Shown: positions 46,767 through 58,260, numbered from the stretch's first letter. The stretch: DNA of 64,000 bases from Micromonospora chokoriensis (GCF_900091505.1 NZ_LT607409.1:62001-126000); one strand, 5' to 3'. Notes: a model not told the origin generated them from the sequence alone. Made by a program: numbers and translations.

Positions 46767-47055
46767 GTGGACATCGAGAAGCAGATCCGGGACTTCGTCC
46801 GCCGCCAGGTGGCGCTGGCCGAGTTGCCGGCCGCCGCGATCGTCGCCGAGACGGTGGAGTACCTGGCCGACGAGGCGGACCCGGCGCTGGTCGAGGCCCG
46901 AGCGTGGCCGATCGTCGCCGACGAGTTGGGCGCGCACCTCGACGGGCCGGCTCGCCACTGTGGCCGAGGCCGAGCGGATGCTCACGGTGCTGGCGACCGA
47001 GGACCGCGTCCCGCTCGACGAACTGGGCGGGGACCTGGTGACGAAACGCTGGTGA
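46767..47055 (+). pseudogene. Frameshifted small gene, about 96 aa
   Basis: From GTG 46767 the frame reads VDIEKQIRDFVRRQVALAEL... to ...ADELGAHLDG at about 46945; then the +1 frame continues with convincing coding sequence RLATVAEAERMLTVLATEDR ... LVTKRW and a stop at 47053-47055. The two halves together make an even-length acidic helical protein, while the unshifted frame runs on as Gly/Arg/Pro-rich nonsense into rdgB. One extra base near 46941-46950 explains it. The protein family is not recognised. Confidence 0.7.
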
Positions 47056-47063
47056 CCGTCGGC

Positions 47064-47681
47064 TCAGGGCGCCGGCGGCAGCACCTTTGCCACCAGCTTC
47101 GCCAGCTCGCGCAGCGCCTTGCCACGGTGGCTGATCGCGTCCTTCTCGGCCGGCGTCAGCTCGGCGTTGGTCCGCTCCTGCCCGTCGCCCAGGAAGATCG
47201 GGTCGTAACCGAACCCGCCGTCACCGCGCGGAGCGCGCAGCACCTGCCCGGACTGCCGGCCGTCGACCAGGTGCTCCTTGCCGCCGGGCAGCACCAGCGC
47301 CACGGTGCAGACGAACGAGGCGGCCCGCTGCTCGTCCGGCACGTCGGCGATCTGGTTCAGCACCAACTGGAGGTTGGCCTGGTCGTCGCCGTGCTGACCG
47401 GACCAGCGGGCGCTGAACACCCCCGGCATCCCGTTGAGCGCGTCCACAGCGAGCCCGGAGTCGTCGGCGATGGTCGGCAGACCCGTCTGCCGGCATCCCT
47501 CGCGCGCCTTGATCAGGGCGTTCTCACCGAAGGTCAGGCCGGTCTCCGGCAGCTCCGCGTACTGCTCGACGTCGTCCAGGCCGAGCAGGGCGATCCGGTG
47601 CGCGCCGAGCGCGCCGTCCAGGATCCGCTGAAGCTCCACCAGCTTCTTCCGGTTGCGGGTGGCGAGCAGGACCTTGTTCAT
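47064..47681 (-). CDS. rdgB: Non-canonical purine NTP pyrophosphatase (RdgB/HAM1)
   Basis: A 205-aa house-cleaning enzyme that hydrolyses dITP, XTP and ITP to monophosphates. Motifs: [46 protein letters not shown] and SHRGKAL. ATG 47681 overlaps the rph stop by 4 bases; the 14-codon longer frame is shadow. It is the last gene of an rph-rdgB unit and ends 8 bases from the convergent frameshifted ORF. Confidence 0.97.
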   Translation of the reverse strand: MNKVLLATRNRKKLVELQRILDGALGAHRIALLGLDDVEQYAELPETGLTFGENALIKAREGCRQTGLPTIADDSGLAVDALNGMPGVFSARWSGQHGDDQANLQLVLNQIADVPDEQRAASFVCTVALVLPGGKEHLVDGRQSGQVLRAPRGDGGFGYDPIFLGDGQERTNAELTPAEKDAISHRGKALRELAKLVAKVLPPAP

Positions 47682-48406
47682 GAGAGAAGTGCCTTCCGCT
47701 GGGCTTCGGCCAATTCGGTGCAACCCGCGACGGCCAGGTCGAGCAGACTGTCGAGCTGGTCCCGGGCGAACACGCCCGCCTCACCGGTGCCCTGCACCTC
47801 GACGAAGTCGCCCGCGCCGGTGCACACCACGTTCATGTCGACCTCGGCGGCCACGTCCTCCTCGTAGCAGAGGTCCAGACGGGCCTCGCCGGCGATGATC
47901 CCGACGCTGACCGCGGCCACCGACCGGTGCATCACCTTCTCCGGCTTGCCGGCCAACGCCTTGCGGGCGGCGAGCCAGCCCACGGCGTCGTGCAGGGCGA
48001 CGTACGCGCCGGTGATCGCGGCGGTGCGGGTGCCACCGTCGGCCTGCAGCACGTCGCAGTCGAGCACGATCGAGTTCTCGCCGAGCGCCTTGAGGTCGAT
48101 GCTGGCCCGCAGGCTACGGCCGATCAGCCGGGAGATCTCGTGGGTGCGTCCACCGACACGACCCTTGACGCTCTCGCGGTCGGAACGGGTGTTGGTGGCC
48201 CGGGGCAGCATCGCGTACTCGGCGGTCACCCAGCCGAGCCCGGAGCCTTTGCGCCAGCGGGGCACCCCCTCGGTGACGCTCGCCGTGCAGAGCACCCGGG
48301 TGCCACCGAATTCGACGAGCACCGAGCCCTCCGGATGGGTGCTCCAGCCTCGGGTCAGAGTCACCGGTCGGAGTTGAGAGGGCCCTCGCCCGTCAGGTCG
48401 CGCCAT
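47678..48406 (-). CDS. rph: Ribonuclease PH
   Basis: A 242-aa phosphorolytic 3'-5' exoribonuclease that trims tRNA 3' ends. The start [50 protein letters not shown] and [17 protein letters not shown] are all present. Length matches the family. Coupled to rdgB through ATGA, as in many actinomycetes. Confidence 0.97.
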   Translation of the reverse strand: MARPDGRGPSQLRPVTLTRGWSTHPEGSVLVEFGGTRVLCTASVTEGVPRWRKGSGLGWVTAEYAMLPRATNTRSDRESVKGRVGGRTHEISRLIGRSLRASIDLKALGENSIVLDCDVLQADGGTRTAAITGAYVALHDAVGWLAARKALAGKPEKVMHRSVAAVSVGIIAGEARLDLCYEEDVAAEVDMNVVCTGAGDFVEVQGTGEAGVFARDQLDSLLDLAVAGCTELAEAQRKALLS

Positions 48407-48534
48407 GCCTGCACCCTATGCGGTGCGGGGATCCACCTTCCTCGGGGTGCCCACGGGCGCGTCCGCGTCGTGCCCGCGGCGCACCGGTGAGCCCGCGCCA
48501 CGGCCCGGCACACCCCGACCCGGACGGGGTGTGG

Positions 48535-49278
48535 TCAGACGTCGTAACTGGCGCCGGGACGGACCACGTCGATCGGTCCGGTGTACGCGGAGGCCGCCGA
48601 CTCCAAGGTGTGGGCCTCGCTGCCCCAGGCCGCGACCAGGTGGGTGAGCAGCAACCGACCCACCACGGCCTTGGTCGCCGTCTCGCCGGCCTCCCGGCCG
48701 GTCAGGTGCAGGTCCGGTGGGTTGTCCACCCCGTCGAGGTAGCTGGCCTCGCAGAGGAAGACGTCGGCGTTCTGGGCCAGCCGCAGCAGCGCGTCGCAGG
48801 GCGCGGTGTCCGACGAGTAACACAACGAGCGGCCGTCGTGCTCCAGCCGCACCCCGTACGTCTCGACCGGGTGGTTGACCCGGTCGACGGTGACGGTGAA
48901 CGGGCCGATCGGGAAGGTGCCGGGCTGGAGTGCGTAGAACTGGTACACGTCCTCGACGGTGCCGTCGTCGCCGTAGGCGGCGCTGAGCCGGTCCGGCGCA
49001 CCGGACGGCGCGTACACGGGCAGCGCCGGGTAGGGGCCCTCCGGGGCGTACCGGCGGACCACCACGTAGGTCACGGCGTCGAGGATGTGGTCGCAGTGCA
49101 GGTGGGTCAGCAGGATCGCGTCCGGGGCGTGCAGGCCCGCGTACCGCTGGAGGCTGGACAGCGACCCGGAACCGAAGTCCACCAGGAGCCGGAAACCGTC
49201 GGCCTCGACGAGGTATGCCGAACAGGGCGCCTCGGGGCCGGGGAAGCTGCCGGCGCAGCCAAGGACCGTCAGTCGCAT
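48535..49278 (-). CDS. Metallo-beta-lactamase-fold hydrolase, Rv1339-like cyclic-nucleotide phosphodiesterase candidate
   Basis: A 247-aa MBL-fold enzyme with H59-L-H61-C-D63-H64 (LLTHLHCDHILDAV), a second His in VNHPVETYG, and Asp in CYSSDTAPC followed by LTHLVAAWG. It is built like RNase Z without the exosite arm. Position between cysM and rph matches M. tuberculosis Rv1339, reported as an atypical cAMP phosphodiesterase, so the same role is plausible. It is 128 bases upstream of rph, perhaps with its own promoter. Confidence 0.85.
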   Translation of the reverse strand: MRLTVLGCAGSFPGPEAPCSAYLVEADGFRLLVDFGSGSLSSLQRYAGLHAPDAILLTHLHCDHILDAVTYVVVRRYAPEGPYPALPVYAPSGAPDRLSAAYGDDGTVEDVYQFYALQPGTFPIGPFTVTVDRVNHPVETYGVRLEHDGRSLCYSSDTAPCDALLRLAQNADVFLCEASYLDGVDNPPDLHLTGREAGETATKAVVGRLLLTHLVAAWGSEAHTLESAASAYTGPIDVVRPGASYDV

Positions 49279-49410
49279 CGAGTGGTCTCGCTGTCACTGT
49301 CAGTAGCATCCATGTCGGCCGTCGCTCCAGCCATGATCTCTACCGACGCGTGCGTCACGCTGCGCAGCCTACGCCCGGGTACCCGGCAGCAAGAATGATC
49401 CAACGGAACT

Positions 49411-49426
49411 TGTCACGAACGTGACA
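49411..49426. promoter_or_regulatory. Short inverted repeat upstream of the MBL gene
   Basis: TGTCAC-N4-GTGACA, about 133 bases before the MBL-fold gene start. Spacing and symmetry suit a dimeric regulator. It is not the usual TGTGA-N6-TCACA Crp site. Which regulator uses it is unknown. Confidence 0.3.
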
Positions 49427-49452
49427 CCCGCTCACGGAGCGGCGGGCAGCAC

Positions 49453-49480
49453 ACGGGCCGCCGACACACGTCGACGGCCC
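49453..49480 (-). terminator. Terminator-like hairpin after cysM
   Basis: CGGGCCG (49453-49459) pairs with CGGCCCG (49474-49480), extended by partly pairing CGA/TCG, 22 bases beyond the cysM stop. Likely end of the mec-cysO-cysM transcript. Confidence 0.5.
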
Positions 49481-49501
49481 GTAACGACCAACCCCAACCG
49501 G

Positions 49502-50955
<1,454 letters not shown>

Positions 50956-51020
50956 GATGTCGAGCTCCTCGATCGGGTGTGCCTACGGTGACGGGACGAG
51001 ACGGGTCGGACGCTGACGGA

Positions 51021-51515
51021 TCAGCGGCCGGAACACTCGTAGTCGACCGTCGCCGGGCTCTGCCCGAACATGTAGGACTGGACGGCGTGGGGGTCGACGC
51101 CGGCCTCCACGACCTGAACCGGCTCCTCGGTGACCACGCCGTCGACGATCCGGAACGACCGGATCTCCTCCGAGTCGGGCTCACGGGTCGAGACGAGCAG
51201 GTAGTGCGCGCCGGGCTCGCCCGCGAAGGAGACATCCGTCCGCGACGGGTACGCCTCGGTGGCGGTGTGCGAGTGGTAGATGACGACGGGCTCCTCGTCC
51301 CGGTCGTCCATCTCCCGCCACACCCGCAGGTGCTCCATCGAGTCGAACTCGTAGAAGGTCATCGACCGCGCGGCGTTGTCCATCGGGATGTGCCGGGTCG
51401 GGGTGTCGCTGCCGACGGGCCCGGCGACCACGCCGCACGCCTCGTCGGGGTGATCCCGGCGCGCGTGGGCGACGATCGCGTCGATGATCGACCGGTCGAT
51501 GCTCAGCACGAGCAC
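51021..51515 (-). CDS. mec: JAMM metalloprotease Mec (CysO-cysteine peptidase)
   Basis: A 164-aa Zn JAB1/MPN/MOV34 peptidase: E25 (DEACGVVAG), then H81-S-H83, S91 and D94 in IYHSHTATEAYPSRTD, the complete JAMM set. In M. tuberculosis it releases cysteine from CysO-Cys, regenerating the diglycine. In this operon it may also cut the CysO extension. GTG 51515 is the likely start; a GTG two codons on is possible. It precedes cysO by 65 bases. Confidence 0.95.
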   Translation of the reverse strand: MLVLSIDRSIIDAIVAHARRDHPDEACGVVAGPVGSDTPTRHIPMDNAARSMTFYEFDSMEHLRVWREMDDRDEEPVVIYHSHTATEAYPSRTDVSFAGEPGAHYLLVSTREPDSEEIRSFRIVDGVVTEEPVQVVEAGVDPHAVQSYMFGQSPATVDYECSGR

Positions 51516-51561
51516 CAGCCTAACGCCTGACGACCACGGGCCGAAGTGGTGCCGGTCACGC

Positions 51562-52056
51562 CTAGTCGATCAAGGCGTTGAGCAGCGACTCCTGCAAATA
51601 TCCGAGGTACGCGTAGACCGAAAGCTGGAACACCCGGCTGGATGCCGGGTCCTCGGCGACCGCGTCGTCCAACTCCTCGCCCAGATCCGTGCCGTCCTTG
51701 ATCTCCAGCCGGACACCCATCGCGAGCCGGGCGTCGTTGAGCGCCCGCAGCCACGCCTCGGCCGCCTCGGCGTCCAGCCGGACCTCGCCGCCCGCCTCGT
51801 CGGGAAGCGCGGCCAGGATCGCCCCCGCCTGATCGATCTTCGCGGTCTTCAGGTCGCCCTCGGTGTAGCGGCGAAACTCGGCGGTGCCCGAAGCGTCCTG
51901 CGGATAGACCGCCGGGAAGAGCCGACCGACGACCGGGTCGGTGTGGTCGAAGCCATCGGTGAGGAGGCCGACCACCTCGGAGGCGACCTTGCGCAACACC
52001 CGCGCCTCGTCCACGGCGAAGGTGGCGACGTAACAGCCGGCCTGACGACGGAACAT
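51562..52056 (-). CDS. DUF2017 family protein
   Basis: A 164-aa helical protein of the DUF2017 family, found next to clpS in actinobacteria (Rv1332 in M. tuberculosis). Landmarks: LRKVASEVVGLL, RLFPAVYPQD, AEFRRYTEGDLKTAK and the C-terminal FQLSVYAYLGYLQESLLNAL. ATG 52056 is 2 bases after the clpS stop. Function unknown; a link to the N-degron pathway is guilt by association only. Confidence 0.9.
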   Translation of the reverse strand: MFRRQAGCYVATFAVDEARVLRKVASEVVGLLTDGFDHTDPVVGRLFPAVYPQDASGTAEFRRYTEGDLKTAKIDQAGAILAALPDEAGGEVRLDAEAAEAWLRALNDARLAMGVRLEIKDGTDLGEELDDAVAEDPASSRVFQLSVYAYLGYLQESLLNALID

Positions 52057-52058
52057 GC

Positions 52059-52349
52059 TCACGACTTGTCCACCGTCGCCCACAGGCCGTACGCGTGCAA
52101 CTGTGACGCGTCGTGCTCCATCCGCTCCCGGGCACCGGTGGAGACCACAGCCCGGCCCTTGTGGTGCACGTCAAGCATCAGCTGCTCGGCCCTCTCCCGG
52201 CTGTAGCCGAAAAGCTTCTGGAAGACCCAGGTCACGTACGTCATCAGATTGACCGGGTCGTCCCACACGATCGTCACCCACTGCCGGTCGGACGCCGGCA
52301 CCTCGTCAGTGGCCGGCGTCTCGACCGGTGCAACCTGCGGAGCCGCCAT
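52059..52349 (-). CDS. clpS: ATP-dependent Clp protease adaptor ClpS
   Basis: A 96-aa N-end-rule adaptor that delivers substrates with bulky N-terminal residues to ClpC/ClpA. Key parts: [24 protein letters not shown] (binding pocket, with DDPVN in place of DDDxH Asn-Asp core), [18 protein letters not shown] and the C-terminal [10 protein letters not shown]. The start is ATG 52349 (MAAPQVAP) or 52358; the longer frame has no family similarity. Operon clpS-DUF2017. Confidence 0.94.
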   Translation of the reverse strand: MAAPQVAPVETPATDEVPASDRQWVTIVWDDPVNLMTYVTWVFQKLFGYSRERAEQLMLDVHHKGRAVVSTGARERMEHDASQLHAYGLWATVDKS

Positions 52350-52497
52350 GCCCCCCATCGTGCCACCGGTTTCCCGGAACCGAGGAACCGGAACGCCGGA
52401 CCGTCGTGGATCGCCCACCCCGGGCACCCGTGAGGCATCCCGCCCGCCGTCTGACGCGCGGTGCGGCACGAACCCGGGCCGAGGTGCCACCGCGCGG

Positions 52498-54048
52498 TCA
52501 GGCGAGCAGGGTGCCGTGGTCGACCGCATCGGAGAGCACCGCGCCCAGCGAGAGGCGGATCACCTCGAACCGCCGGGAGATCTCCCGGGACAACCCCAGC
52601 TCGACCTCCCGCACCGCCCGCTGGGACCAGGCCCGCGCCGCGCTGTGGTCGTCTTTGCCGGGCCTACGCCACTGCTGCCAGCACCCGCCGGAGAGCGCCA
52701 CCGCGACGGGCGGGAGCACCTCGGCGCGGGCCGCCGCCGGATAGCTGGCGAGGGCGTCGATCGCCTCCGACCCGGTCAACGTCGTGACCCCGGCTGTGCT
52801 GGTGATCAGCAGCACCTTGTCCAACTCGTGACCGGGCTGGTCGTCGACCAGGCCGTACTGCACGGCAGTGGCGATCCGCCGCCGTACGCCCTCGGCGGGA
52901 GGCGCGGCGAGCACCCGGCCCACGACGTCGGCCGTGATGCCGCGCACCGCCTGGTCGCACTGCGCCGTGGCCAACAACGACAACGCCGCCATCTCCCGGT
53001 CCAGGAGATCCGGTAGGCCCGCGCAGCCGACCCCGAAGACGATCTCCTGGACCGCCCGCAGGTGGATGTTCGCCAGCTCCAGGGCGAGGTGCTGGCGGAT
53101 CCGCTGGGCGCACGAACGGGTGTGGCGGTCGAGTCGTTCGGACCAGTCGCCCGGGTCGGCGGCCACCGGGATGCGGCCCTGCCCGCCCGGCAGCACGGGC
53201 GGGTCGACGCTGGCCCGTTGCAGGCCCTCTCGGGACGACCAACCCACCAGCGCGCGCCGCAGATCGGCGGCGGAGTCGGCGTCACCGACCGGGAACCACC
53301 GTGCGCCGGCCAGCGCGGGCACCGCGGCCAGCAGCGCCGCGCGATGTGCCGCCACGGTGACCGAGGCCGAGTCGACCTCCGTCGCCGCGCCCTCGGCCGG
53401 CGGGACGGACGCCCCCGCGCCCTCCGTAGTCGCCGTGCCGTCCGCCGGTGGGGCCCAACCCGCCGCGCCAGGGGTCACCGCGAAGACGACCTCCACCGAG
53501 GTGGGGGCGACCTCGGTGAGCAGGTTCAGCTCCGCGGCGGTGAACGCCTGGTCGGCGGCGATCACGAAGAGCAGCGCGCCGGCCCGGCCCACCGCGTCGA
53601 CCAACACCCGGGTGCCGGCCACGCCGAGCGTGGCGGTGTCCGGACTGTCGATCAGGGTGAAGTGGCGCAGCAGCGGCTCGGGCACGCTCAACTCGACACG
53701 CCGGGGAGGACGGGCCAACGCGGGCCCGGCGGCGTTGCGGTCGGCGCCGTAGGAGTGCGGCTGGCGGTAGCCGGGCACGAACGCGGCCCGAGTGGGCACC
53801 TTGGCGTTGCGCACCACCAGCCAACTGCCGGACGGCACGGTGAGCATGACCGGGTCGAGCCCGAGCAGGGTGGCGAGCACGGCACGCCGGTCGGCGCCGG
53901 CCGGGCCGACGGCGACCACGCCGAGCGGCTCGTCAGGGGCAGGGCCGGTCACACCGACCCGAGTGGGCAGCGGGCCGCAGGTGGGCAGGTCGGCTGGGCC
54001 GGCCATGTCGTCCGGCGAGTCGACCGAGGGGAGAGGGCCCTGCTTCAT
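52498..54048 (-). CDS. GTPase-like protein with degenerate P-loop
   Basis: A 516-aa protein with the layout of a dynamin/GBP-like GTPase: a G1 position reading [11 protein letters not shown] (48-58) that lacks the essential GKS/T, then [13 protein letters not shown] at the G3 position, [19 protein letters not shown], and a helical second half. It likely cannot bind nucleotide normally. An Ala/Glu/Thr-rich insert (about 214-235) interrupts the domain. ATG 54048 follows GGGAGG. Divergent from the LAL regulator by 196 bases. No role is known; a regulatory pair with the LAL protein is speculation. Confidence 0.7.
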   Translation of the reverse strand: MKQGPLPSVDSPDDMAGPADLPTCGPLPTRVGVTGPAPDEPLGVVAVGPAGADRRAVLATLLGLDPVMLTVPSGSWLVVRNAKVPTRAAFVPGYRQPHSYGADRNAAGPALARPPRRVELSVPEPLLRHFTLIDSPDTATLGVAGTRVLVDAVGRAGALLFVIAADQAFTAAELNLLTEVAPTSVEVVFAVTPGAAGWAPPADGTATTEGAGASVPPAEGAATEVDSASVTVAAHRAALLAAVPALAGARWFPVGDADSAADLRRALVGWSSREGLQRASVDPPVLPGGQGRIPVAADPGDWSERLDRHTRSCAQRIRQHLALELANIHLRAVQEIVFGVGCAGLPDLLDREMAALSLLATAQCDQAVRGITADVVGRVLAAPPAEGVRRRIATAVQYGLVDDQPGHELDKVLLITSTAGVTTLTGSEAIDALASYPAAARAEVLPPVAVALSGGCWQQWRRPGKDDHSAARAWSQRAVREVELGLSREISRRFEVIRLSLGAVLSDAVDHGTLLA

Positions 54049-54244
54049 CAGGTGACCTCCCGTGGCAGGTGACCGGTTGCCCGGTCGCGTGGAAGATCCG
54101 GTGCACCACCCGGATGCCCGAACAGTACGTGCGGGCCGGCGACCGGGCGGAACACATCGGATACTCATCGGTAATTGTGCGACTACTCAACTTCGTTCGG
54201 TGACGGTGCGGGCGCGGACGGATTCCGGTCGATATGCTGCGCAG

Positions 54245-56923
54245 ATGAGTCGGTGGGAGTTCGTCGGCCGGACAGATGAGCTGAACCGCCTGCTGGCGGC
54301 GGTGACCGGTGAGGCCGGCCGAGGGCTCTTCTTCAGCGGCAGCGCGGGCATCGGCAAGAGCCGACTGCTACGCGAGGGCGTCAACGCGTTGCCCACCGAC
54401 CGGTTCGCGATCTGGTCCATCGCGGCCAGCGCCACCACCGCCGCGTTGCCGTTCGGCGGTCTGGTGCAGGTCCTCCCCGCCGAGCAGCCCCAGGGCCTCT
54501 CCCCCGCCGGCATCCTGCGCTGGGCGCTCAACGTGCTGCAACAGCAGGCGGCCGGCCGACGCATCGTGCTCGCCATCGACGACGCCCACCTGCTCGACCC
54601 GCCCTCGGCGGCGCTGGTGCACCTGGTGGCCCGCGCGGAGAACGCCACAGTGCTCGGCACCCTGCGCGACGGCGAGCAGATCCCGCTGCCGATCCGCGCA
54701 CTCTGGACCGACGACCTGGTCGAGCACGTCGAACTGAGCCCGATGCCGCAGGAGGAGACGGCGGGCCTGCTGGCGGCGATCCTCGGTGGCCCGGTGGACC
54801 CCGGCTCCGCCGACCGGCTCGGGGAGCTGTCGGCCGGCAACCCGCTGCTGCTCCGCGAGCTGGTGCACGCCGCGAGCGGCAGCGCGGAGTTGAAGCGCAC
54901 CTACGGGATCTGGAAGTGGACCGGGCGACTGGAGTTGGCACCCAACCTCACCGACCTGATCGACACCCGGGTCGGCAAGCTCACCGACGGCGTCCGTGCG
55001 GTCGTCGAGCTGGTGGCCTTCGGCGAGCCACTCGGTCTGCACCTGCTCAAACAGGCCGCCGACCAGGCGGACGTGGAGACCGCCGAGGAACGCGGCCTGA
55101 TCACCGTGCTCCAGCACGACCGGCGGACCGACGTCCGGCTGGCCCACCCGCTCTACGGCGAGGTGATGCGCCGCCGCTGCCCGGTCAGCCGCACCCGCCG
55201 TCTCCAGGCGAACCTCGCGGAACTACTCGAACAGGTGGGCAAGCGCCGCCGCGACGACCTGCTGCGCGTGGCGGTCTGGCGACTCGACTCGGGCACCGCA
55301 CAGGACCCTTCGCTCCTGGTCGATGCCGCGATCCAGGCGTTCACCCGCTACGACGTGCCGTTGGCCACCCGCCTGGCACGGGCCGCGCTCAACGCCGACG
55401 GCGGCTCCGACGCGGCAGAGCTGCTGGCCACCATCCTGATGTTCGCCGACCGGCCCGAGGAGGCGATCGACGTCCTCGACACGGTCACCCCCGAGCCCGG
55501 CGACGAGCGGCGGCTCTGCCGCTGGCTGACGGTGCGCGGAATGGTCAGCTACTGGGGGTTGAGTCGAGAGTCCACGGTGGAGGAGATCGCCAGCCGCGTC
55601 GAGCAACTCAGCGACTCCGCGGACCGGTCCCGGGTGCACGCCTTCGAGGCGATCATGCGCCTGCACGGCATGGACACGGCAACCGCCGTGCGGCTCAGCC
55701 AACGCGTACTGGACCGGCCGGCCGCCGGCGTCGCCGCCCGCGAGCTGGCGCGTTCCACCATCGCGTACGTGCAGGCCGTGGAGGGCCAGCTCAACCGCAG
55801 CGGTACGGCCATCGCCCAGGTGCACTCCGCTGCCGCCAGCTGGCGCACCGACATGCCGTACCTCCAGTTGGCCCTGGAGCTGGCCCGGGGCACCAAGCTC
55901 ATGCTGACCGGCGACCTGGCCGGCATCGACGCGATCGTCGCCGACGAGTTCGCCGACCTCGCCGGCGCCGGTGACTTCCGGCTCGGCACCGGCTACCTCG
56001 CCATCCTCCAGGCGTACGCGGCCCGGATGCGCGGGCAGAGCGACGCGGCCATGCGGACGGCCCTGGGCGCCTGCGCGGTGCTGGCCACCAGCCGGGTCTA
56101 CGCCGGCCTGGCCCAGGCCGAGCGCGCCCAGTCGGCGGCACTGCGCGGTGACACCGCGCAGGCGACGGCGGCGATGGCCGAGGCGGACCGCACCCACGCG
56201 CCGGGCATGGCGGTGCTGTACCCGTGGTTGGAGCAGGCCCGGGGCGCGGCCCTCGCCGCGTCAGGCGACCTGCCGGGCGCGGTCAAGCACCTCGGCGACC
56301 TGGTGGACCGGCTGCGCGCGGACGGCTTCGCCGGGCACGAGGTGCACGTCCTGCACGACCTGGTGCGGCTGGAGCAGGCGAGCATGCCGGTCGGCCCCAC
56401 CTGCTCCGACGGTGGCCGCCGGACGGTCGCCCAGCGCCTCGCCGAGCTGTCCGAACGGGTCGACGGGGTGCTTCCGCCACTGCTGGCCCGACACGCCCGC
56501 GCCGCGGTGACCGACTCCGCCACCGACCTGCTCGCGGTCGCCGACGACTATGCCGCCCTGGAGTTGACCGTGTACGCGGCCGAGGCCACCTCCCAGGCCG
56601 TGCAGCGGTTGCGCCGGCAGCACTCGGCGGCGGCCAACGACGCGCGGGAGCGCCTGGCCGGGTTGCTCGGGCGTTGTGACCTGATCCGGACGCCGGCGCT
56701 GCACGCCGGGGCGCCGGTGCTCACCGAGCGGGAATGGCAGGTGGCCCGTCTCGCCGCGCACGGCGCTCCCAGCCGGGCCATCGCCGAACGGCTGTACCTC
56801 TCGGCCCGCACCGTGGAGAACCACCTCCAGCGGATCTACGCCAAGCTCGGTGTGACCGGCCGCACCGAACTGTGGGCCGCGTTGCGCTCGATCCCGGGCC
56901 ACGAGGGCGGCGACGCGGGCTGA
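54245..56923 (+). CDS. LAL-type LuxR transcriptional regulator
   Basis: An 892-aa regulator with an N-terminal AAA-type ATPase (Walker A SGSAGIGKSRLL at 31-42, Walker B IVLAIDDAHLLD), a middle of TPR-like helices and a C-terminal LuxR HTH (LTEREWQVARLAAHGAPSRAIAERLYLSARTVENHLQRIYAKLG). LALs usually switch on catabolic or secondary-metabolite operons in response to a small ligand. The gene lies 16 bases before pncB, so it may be co-transcribed with NAD salvage genes. ATG 54245 gives the standard MSRWEFVGRTDEL start. Confidence 0.93.
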   Translation: MSRWEFVGRTDELNRLLAAVTGEAGRGLFFSGSAGIGKSRLLREGVNALPTDRFAIWSIAASATTAALPFGGLVQVLPAEQPQGLSPAGILRWALNVLQQQAAGRRIVLAIDDAHLLDPPSAALVHLVARAENATVLGTLRDGEQIPLPIRALWTDDLVEHVELSPMPQEETAGLLAAILGGPVDPGSADRLGELSAGNPLLLRELVHAASGSAELKRTYGIWKWTGRLELAPNLTDLIDTRVGKLTDGVRAVVELVAFGEPLGLHLLKQAADQADVETAEERGLITVLQHDRRTDVRLAHPLYGEVMRRRCPVSRTRRLQANLAELLEQVGKRRRDDLLRVAVWRLDSGTAQDPSLLVDAAIQAFTRYDVPLATRLARAALNADGGSDAAELLATILMFADRPEEAIDVLDTVTPEPGDERRLCRWLTVRGMVSYWGLSRESTVEEIASRVEQLSDSADRSRVHAFEAIMRLHGMDTATAVRLSQRVLDRPAAGVAARELARSTIAYVQAVEGQLNRSGTAIAQVHSAAASWRTDMPYLQLALELARGTKLMLTGDLAGIDAIVADEFADLAGAGDFRLGTGYLAILQAYAARMRGQSDAAMRTALGACAVLATSRVYAGLAQAERAQSAALRGDTAQATAAMAEADRTHAPGMAVLYPWLEQARGAALAASGDLPGAVKHLGDLVDRLRADGFAGHEVHVLHDLVRLEQASMPVGPTCSDGGRRTVAQRLAELSERVDGVLPPLLARHARAAVTDSATDLLAVADDYAALELTVYAAEATSQAVQRLRRQHSAAANDARERLAGLLGRCDLIRTPALHAGAPVLTEREWQVARLAAHGAPSRAIAERLYLSARTVENHLQRIYAKLGVTGRTELWAALRSIPGHEGGDAG

Positions 56924-56939
56924 ACCTTAGGCTGGGGCG

Positions 56940-58226
56940 GTGAGCAATAACCGCCCCGCGCTGCTGACCGACCACTACGAGCTGACCATGGTCAGCGCGG
57001 CACTGAGGGACGGCACCGCCGACCGCCGGTGTGTCTTCGAGGTGTTCAGCCGCCGGCTGCCCAGTGGTCGCCGCTACGGCGTGGTCGCCGGCACCGCCCG
57101 GCTGGTTGAGCTGATCCGCGACTTCCGGTTCGACCCCACCGAGGTCGACTTCCTGCGCCGGACCGGCGTGGTCGACGAGGCGGCCGCCGCGTGGCTCACC
57201 GACTACCGCTTCACCGGCGACATCGACGGGTACGCCGAGGGTGAGCTGTTCTTCCCCGGCTCACCGATCCTCACCGTCTCCGGGGGCTTCGCCGAGTGCG
57301 TGGTGCTCGAGACGCTGGTGCTCTCCGTGCTCAACCACGACAGCGCGGTGGCCGCGGCGGCGGCACGGATGGTGACCGCGGCGCGGGGCCGGGCGCTCAT
57401 CGAGATGGGCTCGCGTCGGGCGCACGAGGAGGCCGCGGTCGCCGCGGCCCGGGCCGCGTACCTGGCCGGGTTCCGGTTCACGTCCAACCTCGCCGCCGGC
57501 GCCCGCTACGGCATCCCGACGGCGGGCACGGCGGCACACGCGTTCACCCTGCTGCACGACGACGAGCGGGCGGCGTTCGCCTCGCAGGTCGCCACGCTGG
57601 GCAAGGACACCACGCTGCTGGTCGACACGTACGACATCAGCCAGGGCATCCGCAACGCGATCGCGGTGGCCGGGCCGGAGCTGCGAGCCGTACGGATCGA
57701 CTCGGGTGATCTGGCGGTGATCGCCCAGCAGTCCCGCGAGCTGCTCGACTCGCTGGGTGCCACCGAAACGAAGATCATCGTGTCCGGCGACCTCGACGAG
57801 TACGCGATTGCCGCGCTGGCCGCCGAACCGGTGGACATGTACGGCGCCGGGACGGCGGTCGTCACCGGCTCCGGAGCGCCGACCGCCGGGCTGGTCTACA
57901 AGCTCGTCGAGGTCGAGGGGCGGCCGGTGGTGAAACGCTCCGAGCACAAGGCGACGATCGGCGGTCGAAAGGTCGCGGTCCGCCGGCACAAGCCGACCGG
58001 CACCGCCACCGAGGAGATCATCGTCCCGCAGGGTGTGCCGGACCGGAAGCCCAACGACCGCATGCTCCAGCACGCGTACGTGGTCGGCGGCGAGCCGGTG
58101 TCGCTGCCCACCCTCGACCAGTCCCGGGAGCACCTGCGGGAGTGCCTGATCTCCATCCCCTGGGAGGGGTTGAAGCTGTCGGCCGGTGACCCGGCCGTGC
58201 CGGTCACCGTCGTACCCGCTGACTAA
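56940..58226 (+). CDS. pncB: Nicotinate phosphoribosyltransferase
   Basis: A 428-aa enzyme converting nicotinate, PRPP and ATP to nicotinate mononucleotide. Recognised by LLTDHYELTM, EMGSRRAHEEAAVAAARAAYLAG, TAAHAFTLLHDDE, DTYDISQGIRNA, IDSGDLAVIA and SGDLDEYAIAAL. The conserved His that is autophosphorylated lies in AAHAF. GTG 56940 start. It is 34 bases before pncA, forming the Preiss-Handler salvage pair. Confidence 0.97.
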   Translation: MSNNRPALLTDHYELTMVSAALRDGTADRRCVFEVFSRRLPSGRRYGVVAGTARLVELIRDFRFDPTEVDFLRRTGVVDEAAAAWLTDYRFTGDIDGYAEGELFFPGSPILTVSGGFAECVVLETLVLSVLNHDSAVAAAAARMVTAARGRALIEMGSRRAHEEAAVAAARAAYLAGFRFTSNLAAGARYGIPTAGTAAHAFTLLHDDERAAFASQVATLGKDTTLLVDTYDISQGIRNAIAVAGPELRAVRIDSGDLAVIAQQSRELLDSLGATETKIIVSGDLDEYAIAALAAEPVDMYGAGTAVVTGSGAPTAGLVYKLVEVEGRPVVKRSEHKATIGGRKVAVRRHKPTGTATEEIIVPQGVPDRKPNDRMLQHAYVVGGEPVSLPTLDQSREHLRECLISIPWEGLKLSAGDPAVPVTVVPAD

Positions 58227-58260
58227 GCCCTCCTGCCGACCCGATCCGGAAAGGAACCCG

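Noticed and set aside
46719..47867. 382-aa continuous ORF before and across rdgB
   Set aside because: Only the first 60 codons are coding-like; the rest is shadow of rdgB and rph on the other strand.
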